A stretch of DNA of 64,000 nucleotides from Owenia fusiformis (taxonomy: Eukaryota; Annelida; Polychaeta; Sabellida; Oweniidae): contig CAIIXF020000005.1 of the NCBI GenBank assembly GCA_903813345.2, positions 30,321,375 through 30,385,374 of the forward strand, read 5' to 3'. The notes under the pieces are model-generated. The model saw nothing but the letters and a program-made list of their open reading frames with translations. It had not been told where the DNA came from and ran no database searches. The position numbers were made by a program, and so were the translations under genes. Shown piece after piece: positions 1 to 10,400 of the stretch (positions within the stretch are counted from its first letter, which is position 1; every line of letters begins with the position of its first letter).

Positions 1-396
1 GTGACAAAGGGGAAAAACGGAATTTTCTCAGAACCTTCATTGAACTGGACTGCTTATCCCTACATACCAGACTATTTGCTCGGATTTGCAATTGTTGTTA
101 GTGTCGATGTTGCCACTGATTTATACAAACTTGTATGCAAAACTCCCATGACATTCTCTGATGATTCTTATATTGGCATTCTACTGGCAATGCTTGACAT
201 CCCAATGCGTGAATCAGGTTGGCGGGAAAGGGACAACGAGGACAGGCAGTTGGGGAAGTCATACAACAAGACCAAATTGAAGGAATTGATACACACTTAC
301 AATCCAATCTTTACTCATCTGTATTCAGACAATGCAACTGCTTATATGATGGAAGAAATTTGGAAGGATCTCAATCTGAACAAGCCTAGTCTTTAA
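1..396 (+). CDS. Beta-1,3-galactosyltransferase-like (GT31), 3' end of gene
   Basis: This is the last 131 codons of an open frame that runs off the left edge and stops at TAA 394-396. The protein resembles the C-terminal half of the catalytic domain of family 31 glycosyltransferases (B3GALT/B3GNT): a YPxY..Y-LLGFAIVVS segment, matching the family's YP.Y..G.GYVLS, is followed by FSDDSYIGILLAMLDI, matching the conserved EDVYVG..L..LGI block. Family members are type II Golgi membrane enzymes that transfer galactose or GlcNAc from UDP-sugars; the membrane anchor and DxD motif would lie left of the window. The second position of the EDVYVG-like block is D-D-S here, so the acidic pair is kept. One N-x-S/T sequon (NWT) is near the start. 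Family is fairly sure; substrate cannot be told. Confidence 0.75.
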   Translation: MTKGKNGIFSEPSLNWTAYPYIPDYLLGFAIVVSVDVATDLYKLVCKTPMTFSDDSYIGILLAMLDIPMRESGWRERDNEDRQLGKSYNKTKLKELIHTYNPIFTHLYSDNATAYMMEEIWKDLNLNKPSL

Positions 397-1432
397 GACT
401 TGCTTCACTGACGAAAGTGATTCTGAAGCTTATATGAGTGTATGAAGGTTAGAAGTACATAGCCCTATTGTGGTTAAATCATTATTTTGCTTTTGGTATT
501 ATTTATTTCAAACTTAGTTACATTTTAAATGTTGTATCCGATTGGTTATTGTTGTAACAATTGATTTATATTTATACAGGGTGTCCCAAAAAATTGTGCC
601 ATGACAAACATGAAGTAACTCTGTGAGTGATTAAGGTGTATTAATTAAGGATAATTAAACAAACATACAGATCAGATCATTTGTTAACTCTATTTAGTGT
701 TCGAGAAGAGCTTGATTTAGTACCATCCCCCATTTTGCCATATTTGGTGTTCAAAAAGTTAAATAATTTTTTTGAGTGAAGAAATATTCTGAAAATTTGG
801 TCATTTGACTGACAATTCAACTATCATAACCATTAAAGTTTCACCGAGTAAGTCATTTTGGTTTGAAACAAAAGCTTCTTTAAAATCTTTCAGCACCATC
901 ACCCAATTTCGATAAAGGAAAAGAGCTATTCTCGTTTCATTTGGGTACATAATTTTGGAACACCTGGTATACTGAATGTTAATTTTATTATGGGAATAAA
1001 ACTTGGATAGTTTTAAATATATGTATTAATGTTTCAACACATGACATAATAATGTCAAGGATCATATGGTGTGATATAACAGAACAAAAAACAAAAATGT
1101 CATTTTATTGAGAAGTATACCCACACATTTTATATTACAAGCGATATTCCACAAAGCCTGAAAACCTCTCTTATCTGTACACAGCTCAATGTGAACACTT
1201 TCTCAGTTCCATCTCCCATTGACTCCATCTTCGCGCGCTCGGTCTTCACTGCGTTCATCGACCGACGGGAGCTGAGTGAACGAAGATGCATTGACTCCCA
1301 TAAAAAGAGACCTCGAAATGTGGACACCTGCTTAGCCAAACAATTTTTGCCAATCTCAATAGCATTTGTATCAGACAGGTTTTACTACATATACACAATC
1401 CCTACAGAATATAACCATATATCATTACATAC
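397..1432. other. Non-coding stretch between galactosyltransferase stop and G6PD exon 3
   Basis: I see no coding exon here on either strand. In particular, the next expected G6PD exon is absent from the minus strand. The stretch holds a TA-flanked MITE (577-967) and, at roughly 1180-1395, a diverged copy of a repeat that ends in CAGACAGGTTTTA and recurs near 46030-46207. An AATAAA at about 995 could serve galactosyltransferase transcripts. Confidence 0.5.
577..967. mobile_element. TA-flanked mariner-type MITE
   Basis: The ends are imperfect inverted repeats: CAGGGTGTCCCAAAAAATT on the left, and CCAGGTGTTCCAAAATTATG as the reverse complement of the right end. Both are flanked by TA, the target duplication of Tc1/mariner elements. 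It is about 390 bp with no coding capacity. The end sequence resembles that of the mariner at 47044-49877 (CGGGTGTCCCAAAA), so it may be mobilised by a related transposase. Confidence 0.7.
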
Positions 1433-4400
1433 CTTCAACCAAGGGGTACATTTCTTCCTGACATCCTCCATGGTAAGTTTTGACCTAGCATACCCCACAA
1501 AATATGTCTGCGCTGGCAGGAGCCCATCTCTGTATAACCACCTGTAATAAAAATACATAACCAACATTGGTAAATGGTAATAATGCATGGGCGTGGCTAC
1601 ATATACACAGAATGCGCAGCCGTGTACTATTGAGGGTCAAGACAAAAAGTTTAAATTGAAATTAATCATATATTTTGATCCTAAAATCGCTAAGAACGCG
1701 CCAAATAAGCCCAAAAATCCATTAAGAACCAAAGAAATAATGCTTCAGCTACAAACAGAACAAAACTCTCATAATGAAAGTTTTCTTAATCCTAGTCCCA
1801 TATTCTTTGAAAAAGTCTATGACAAATAAGAGGTTATCAAACAAAGTATGAACTGCCTTTCAACATATACATATACGACATATTGCCCAGGTTTTGTGTT
1901 GTATAAATGTATTTTGTGTACTACCATTAAGGTAAGCAATACATGGATACATAATAGGTATGTTTTGAAATGTAACATCAACACTAAAAGCGAGACCCAG
2001 AGAACCCCTCCTAAATGGGCAATTGTTCTGTAATGTATAATGACATACACACATGCCACTTTCAGCCTACCACTCAGCAAAATAAAATATAATGATATAG
2101 TTATTGCTCTCAAAAATTAACATAAACGTGTACTCTTGCAGTAATCATGTTCGTCCTTACATATTTTAGTCTCACGTGACACTCAAATTGCAACAATGAA
2201 TGACAGTGACTTTATCCCTGTAGTTTTACTCAATAAATACCTATACAACTATCTATGTTGCTTTACATTAACCATTGATATGTAATATTATTTAGAACTT
2301 CTTTTTAAGTGCAAATTCCAATATGAGGAATTCAGCAATAGTGTTATCATGAATAATACGGCAGATTCCCCACTTCAAACAATCATACAGGGGATTCCCC
2401 ATTTTAGACAAAAAATTCATTTTTTAGCTTAGTATATTATTATACTATTCTAACAAAAGGTAAGTATTTGGGTATAATTGAGTATAATTTTATCATTATT
2501 CTACTTTACATGAACATTGATATTGATTAAATAATCAAGAATGACATTCTTATGGTGTCATTCATAAAACTAGATCTAAGACCAATCTTAATTCAAAATG
2601 AAACTAATTTTTACAGAATTGGTATTTCTGCATTTCAATAATTCATACTTCATTTCATACAAGATCTACATCTTTCAATTTTGCCCAAAGAGTACATAAC
2701 ACAAATGTATCTAGGTATACTTAAAGGTTAAAATTTTTCTTCATAGTACAAAATGTAAGTTTTAGTGACCTACTTTTAAAAGTATAAAAACGTATGCTAC
2801 TGAATATTCAAATGAAATGAGATTTTCAATACAATTTTACCCAATCAATATATCAATGAAGTAATTGATAATTGATGCCACCATCATATTATTTTTGTTA
2901 TTGTAGGCTTAGCTACCATGTCTAGAACTGCAAAAACAGTTGGAATACCCCTTCAAATAAAGTATAATGTGTATCTGGCACATGCTTCCGAAGATGAGGA
3001 CTTGGCCAAAACAGTAAAAGAAACATTAGAAGCTGAAAAGTACCAGGTGATGATCTACAAAGAGGATTTTGATGCTAGGTTTACAGTTCTGAGAAACATC
3101 GCAACTAAAATTGATGAGTCACTCCGCATGGTATTCCTCCTAACAGAGAACTCACTTGAAAAAAGTTTTCCTAGATATGAAGCTAATGAAGGCATAAGAC
3201 GAATGCTCAATGAAAAGATTCAGTATGTAATTGTACTGCGTAATGGTGTACCAAGAGAGAGGGTTCCACCTTCACTTCGCTGGGTTCAAGACATAGATTA
3301 CAATGACAGAAAGGTTCCGTGGATTGATAAAGTAAAATACTGCATAAGAGGTAATTTTATAACATCCTATCCAAGTGATCCGTTCTACGGCACTGGGTTT
3401 GTTGACATTACTACAGAATATAACTGATCATTTCAGTTAAATGGTGACCTTATCCTTTGGAAATGGAGACAAAGTTTCACAGCTAGTATCGTGTCTGTCA
3501 AGCTGGGAACATCTAAAATGAGTGACTGACAAATGTTGAACACCTTCCTACTACAAATTGTAAACACTTTGGTCAAAATCTGAACATCTTGGTCGATACA
3601 TATATGCAAATTTTGGACATCTCCAAAAAGCTTAATGAAATAACCTTGTTTGCTTGCATTTGCCAAAACATAAAAAAAAAATAGAAAAGTTGTCACAACT
3701 TTTTAAAACCTCAATTACTGGAACCAATTTCACTTGTAGCCTACAGGTATTTTAGTCACACATGAACTGAGCAGGTCAGTCTATTTCATATTATTACCAC
3801 ATTGCCATTTCTAGGGGTTTTAGTGCTAGTTTAGAAGGCATTCATTTTACTATATCGAACTGAGAAATGTGTGACGTCATAGTGGTGGTCCATATGGACC
3901 GGTCTAGAATATATTCTGGACCAGCAATTTTTCCCTGGGAAATTAGATATCGTTCAGTGCGTAAGATTTTCTTGCTATTTCAGCCCTGGTCGTTAACGGT
4001 GGTAATAAACTAATAACGTCATTTCTGCGAGCAACATAGTGAAATATTGGACCTTGGGCCTTCGGCCCTCGGTCTAATATTTCACTATATTGCCCTTAGA
4101 AATGACGTTATTGTACTAATATCTTCAGTTAGGTTGTGATTTACTTGTTTCTTTAAATCAACGTACTGTACTAAAACTGAGTGCCTGAAAGTGTCTTCTA
4201 TTTTCAGAATCACAACCTTTGGAAATTGGCTTAAATGGGAATGATGTTGGGTTTGGCATGGCTTGGAGTTACTTTTACTCCTATCTTAACATCATTGTAC
4301 CTCCACAAGGACCTGAGGGGGGAAGGCTAGGTACATTTGAAATAATTATGTTTAAAGGTTTGATTTGAAATGTTTAACATATATCTTCCATTATGTTTTG

Positions 4401-7400
4401 TTTAAGGAATAAATAATAATAGGTCATTCAATATAGTGAAATTTAGCATGAGTTGGACAGAATATCATATAAAGCATGAACCAAAGGTGGGTGTATTTAT
4501 ATTGACATTCTGTCCAAGGAGTATAGAATTTCACCGTATTGAATGGCCTATCATTATCAATTCCAATTCAAACATGAAACATTGTCCAAAGAATTAGGGA
4601 CTGAAATAACCAGCTTGCAGTCATTTTTGCATCAAAATTTGTCATTGGCCTTGCCTTGAATGTGACTTCACGATACATTGTACAACACAATACACAGATT
4701 CCCATGCACGTGCAGATTCCATATTGAACAGTCGAGAATTATAGAATGGCTATACTGCAACCTGATTGGATGAGAGATTCTGATACAGCATGGCCATGTT
4801 TGAATGTGTGTTTATGTTTCTCTTTAGATATGAAAGGGCGTATAGAAAAGTACCTAGCAACTCGTGAAAAACAGCAAATCACATACATGCCTCGTAAAAT
4901 CTACATCCTGGTACCAGAGTCTGGAATACTACCAAGCAGCATTGCCGATGTTAATGATAGAGTCAATGTACGTGACAAGAAAAGTGACAAACTGAAAACA
5001 ACAGTGATGAGAGGAGGAACTGAAAGGCCATATTTGAATACAATCTATACCATAGAGGATGGTTCAAAGGTATGTTTTTGTCTTGGGTAGAAGAAATTGT
5101 GTCATTACTACTGTAAATGTACAAAAACTTGTCTAATCCAAACAGCACTGGGACTGTCCAAAAGTGTCCAGATTGTCCAAGGTTTTAACATGGTAATGAT
5201 AGATCTATGGCAGATTGAAAAATGAACCAAAAACCATTCACATTGAGAGTTGATCAGATAGAGGCTTTTTACTTTGTACTGAATTTAGTTAAAATATCTG
5301 TTCATTTCTACATGTACTACTATTCTAGTATAGTAATTCTTTGATGTCATTAATTCCCAGGTATACCAGTGCATTGTGGAATATGCAACTGTTCTACAGC
5401 CGCTAAAGGAAATGGAAGACAATGTGAGATTGACAACCTTCTTAGCTATTGATCGTGAGGTGCAGATTAAGATTTTCTATCAAATGCTGAAGAACATCAT
5501 CAGGAACACATTCACTGATGAGCAACAAGCAATGGTAGAGCTGATTCATATCACAGGTGATGGAGACCTCTGTGATATTCTACTTCAGAAAATCAAGAAA
5601 GATGAAGATGATTGTGTTAAGGAGGATGTTGCAAGAGAAACTGAGATGGAAGTTGATACATCAAATGATGGCAAGGTAGATGTTCCTGTTGGGTACCAGG
5701 TAAGCAACCATACTTGTACATGCACACAAAGCTACATTTCAATCATTCAAATGTCAATTATGTCACAAGGAGTCATAGCATATTGTTTTGTAATAGTGCT
5801 ATTTCTATGATTCAAGGTTGAGCATTCGGCATCAAATACTACAACAAATCGTTGCATTTTTGTAATTGAAACCAGTTGACAACATTTGGTCATTTGAATG
5901 CTCTGATTGGTAATGTTTTTACAATATTTTAGGCTGCTCCATGTTTGAGAAATGATATGTCATACCATGCATTCCTAACATATGCTGGTGAAGTAGATGA
6001 AGGAATGGCGTCAGATATCAGAAATATGTTGTCAAACAGTGGATTTCAAATAGCCAGCAAGGATGACTTTACAGGAGGTGCCATAGTGTTGCAAGAATTA
6101 CCTAAATTAATGAACAGGTCTCAAAGAATGATTCTTCTTGTAACAGAAGATTTCTTGAAAAAAGGGGGATCACTGTATGAGGCAAAGCAAGCCATCACAA
6201 AAATGATTGAAATGAATGAGCGATATGTAGTTGTGCTTAGAAATGGTGTCGAAAGGAAAGAAATGCCAAAGTTTCTCCACTGGGCCACAGATATAGACTA
6301 TGAAGAGGAGCCTAATGTTAGAAACAGAAAACTTATTTTTGCTCTAACGGGTATGTTTCTTATTATGATTAATAGATAAAACATCATAGAAACTATGGAT
6401 CACCCATTTCTTAAAAAATTTAAATAAAGATGAGAATAGATTTGAACAAGCCATTAACATGCAAAATTCCACCTGCTGCCATTTGTTACAGATGTCAACT
6501 GCCACCCACTGACCCCCAAATACCAAACCGCTTCCACAAAAAAGTTGGAGACTTTAACAATATGTCATCACATGTGGTGCTGATATAACAACTACATGTA
6601 AATAAAGAGAGCAGTATTGGAATAATACACATACTAAACAGTAAACATATATTAGGATTCAAAGTATTTTATTTCTAGATAATACTCCATTAGAGGTTGA
6701 CCTGTTGGGTAATGATGTTGGGTTTGGCATGGCATGGGCATACTTCTACTCCTATCTTAACATCATTGTGCCTCCACAAGGACCTGAGGGTGAAAAGGCA
6801 CTTGGTATGTATCACATACGTACATGAATACCATTTGGGTTTAGTCAAAATACTTTTCAAAAATATGATGTAAAATATCAAATGAGGAAAGTAGAGAAGC
6901 AATCGGTCCTACATTATGTAATGTTAGAAGAAAGAACAAAATAGTTAATTGAGCCATTAAACATGTACCTCCTTCCAAAGATACTGGCAGCAGGGGGAAG
7001 CAGTGACTCAATGCTATATCTGATTGATTTCCAGATTTGAAAGGTCGCATTGATAAACACGTTGCCTCCCATGGAAACAAGGGCATTAAATACATGCCTC
7101 GTAAAATCTTCATCCTGGTACCTGAATCAGGTATTCTGCCTGGCAACATCGCTGATGCTGATAATCGTATAACATTGTTAGACAAGAACAATGACAAGTT
7201 AGAGACATTGGTGGCGAGAGGAGGGACACCAAGGCCTTACAAGAACATGATACGGACCATTCAGGATGGTGCAGATGTAAGGAACAATACTATTCTTGTA
7301 TCTACAACTATTTTTTGATGTTTTGAGTATTGGCTATCAATTTTGAATTTATTCTTCAACATGTGTTGTTGTAATGACTTCAGTATGAATGAAATCTCCC

Positions 7401-10400
7401 TTGTTGTTATGATCTCGAATTGAGATATTGGTACTTGAATGGTAGGGGAGAGGGGTATTAGACACTTGGTGGATTTACACTAGCGTGCTAAGACGTCTTA
7501 GCTAAAACGTTTTCGCGTTAAACATTTTACAAATGTAATGTAAATCCAGATTTACCCAAGAGCTCTCGGCTAAGAGCGCTTAGCTAAAACGTTTTAGGAC
7601 CCTAGTCATAGCCAAGACGTCTTAGCGTTAAAACGTTTTACAAGCAAGTGTAAATCCATTGGTTTTAGCTAAGAGCTCTTAGCCCGTTTTTTTGCGTTGC
7701 GCCGAACGAAACATTTGAAATCTTCCATTTACATATGTCGCATGTCCTATCCCTTGTTCCCAATATCATCCCAAAATTATTGAGAAGAACTTATTTGCCT
7801 GGCGATTTATCATAATCCTAATTTATGCATAAAATCTTCCTGCTCTCTTTCATGCTTTTAACAATGCTGGCCGGCTTTAGGACATATTTTTCTGAAACCG
7901 ATGCATTCTTTATTACAAAGTCGGGTACAAAGTATAGAAGCGGGAAAGGAACAGCTATATTAACTGAACCGGCCTTCAACTAGTACTGAACTGCCTTTTA
8001 CATGTATACCTACATATCCCTAAGACGTTTTAGGAAAACAGGTGTAAACTCGATTTTATTTCCTAAGACGTCTTGAAAATGGTAATGTAAACTCAACTTA
8101 ATTTTTCTAAAACGCTTTAGCTAAAACGTCAATATTTGATAAGTGTAGTGTAAATTGGGCTGCTGTTTCTTTTCATATTGGATTATGATTTGGGATATTT
8201 GGGGTTTGTATTCCTGGTGTACTAATAGGTGTTTTCTTTTTCTTGCTTTGTTCTGTAACCATTTTTGGTACATTCCCATTGGCACTTGTGCATAACCTAT
8301 TTGGTTAGAAATAGTGCACTGCATTTGACTATAGCACATAAATAACTTTTACATTTATGTACAAATAGGCATCAATCATATCTAATTCAATTCTTAAGAC
8401 TTACAAGGAAATATTCAATTGAGAACAGTATAAGGATGTCAATCTTCTCTATTAGCGTATATTGAGCAAATAATGAGTACAATATCACTTCAATTACCCC
8501 GTGGCGGACCCTAGAATATAAAGTGTCAGGTTTTAACTTATATTTCCAGAAATACCAGTGCCTTGTTGAATATGCAACAGCAATTCAACCATTGAAAGAA
8601 ATGGAAGACAACCCTGAACTGCCATCTTTCAAAGCAGATGATCGCTTTGAACAAGTCAAGATTTTCAAGGAAACTCTACAAAATGTCATCCATGAGACAT
8701 TCAACCCAGAGCAGAGAGCAATGGTTGAGGTTATAGAAATCAGAGACCTGGATGGAGCTTCCCTTCCGCTCGCTGATCTTTTGCTTCAGAGAATCAAAGC
8801 AGACATGCCTGACTAATTGAAAACTGTTTAGACTGCTAAGGCTACAGCATGTACAGCACCAGTTATCTTTGCTATCTTATAGATACCATGGGCTTTTAAG
8901 AGAAAGACTGTGTCTTTAGACATATACCAAAGAGAGCAATATCGTAATTTTCTCAGTTATGACAGACAAGCAAACAAACTTGTCAACAAGTCCTCTTGGA
9001 CTATAAATATTCAACTTTCAATGACACTCTGCTCTTACATTTATCTATATCACCATGGCAATGTCTCTCTTACATGTGTCATGACCAAGACACTCGGATT
9101 CTCCTCAGTTTATTTTAAATCATACAAAATTTGGAAGAATATTTTGTACATAAGACAATTATTATATCCTTGTCATATTCTCCATTCACATTCCCCATGA
9201 CTCAAAAAAGGGACATACTATTACCTGAAATGATTTTGATGTTATTAAAAAGGTGTATTAACAATTAGTGTGTATTCCCCAGCATATTCTTATTCATCAA
9301 GTATAAATACTCATTCAGTATTAATCTAAAAAACTCAAAAAAACTATATCAGTGCTTATCAAATTTCAAATCAGAGAAAATGATTAATATTTAGTATCAT
9401 ATTTTAATATATATGATGTATATAAACATATTTCATTTTTCTTAATTTGCGAAAGTAAATAAACAAAAACAAAAATATTGTTGTCAAAAGTTACTTATGT
9501 GACTTGAATTTCTTTTTAATATATAACAGTCACAGAGCAAAGAAAAAAAAGCGACGAAGTGAAAAATATTTCCAAACCTTGCCTTGCTTGCCTGGCAATA
9601 GCAGAACATGATGATAATCCCTACGTAATGAGAAAGTTATACAATTCATTTACAACTCATCATTGCTAGAGGAATATTTCTCAAAGGATGTTAAAAAGCA
9701 ACGAGGCAAGAGCCTCTTCTGCCTCACCATGGCTATGCTTGAGTCTAATAATAGTACTACATGACCTAATTACAATCATCTAGACTTACCATAAAGTCGG
9801 ATAAATCTTTTTCTTTGCCAAATCACCCTGAAATGAAGAGATAAGGATTAATCATTTCAACTAATCATCAAAGATACTTTCATATTTAAGAGTTTACAAG
9901 GTCATACAATTTTTTGAAATTGGTTTTTTAACACTTCCCCTCTAAAAAAGAAAGTGCAAATGTCTCATATACAGACAACACAAAATAGTCAGCTATATTT
10001 TTCATTTTGTATCCTCTAAGATGAACAATTACGCCTTCGAGTGGTTTCGACACTTATATATTTTATTGACCTGGACTATACCTTAATAATACAGATAATA
10101 TAATACAGCTGATATATTGTCAACAATATCAAGAGCAGCTTCATGAGAAAGCCAATATCAATTACATATGAAATTACATCTATGTATACAATAACTGATA
10201 TTAACTATCAATTTCCAATAAACATGTCCAGAACAATATAAGATAAGAACACTTTCATATATATAGCAAGAAAGGAATTTGAATTTTTACATGGTATCAT
10301 ATATACATTGCACAGAATTCAGAACATTCAAAATTTTGGAATAAATGTCATATTTAGTTTATTCATAATTGCTTAACAGCTGAATTTCTAAAATAACAAT

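Noticed and set aside
1130-1430. Search for the next G6PD exon on the minus strand
   Set aside because: The frame here (start MAKQVSTFRG) does not resemble G6PD and overlaps a repeat related to 46030-46207.
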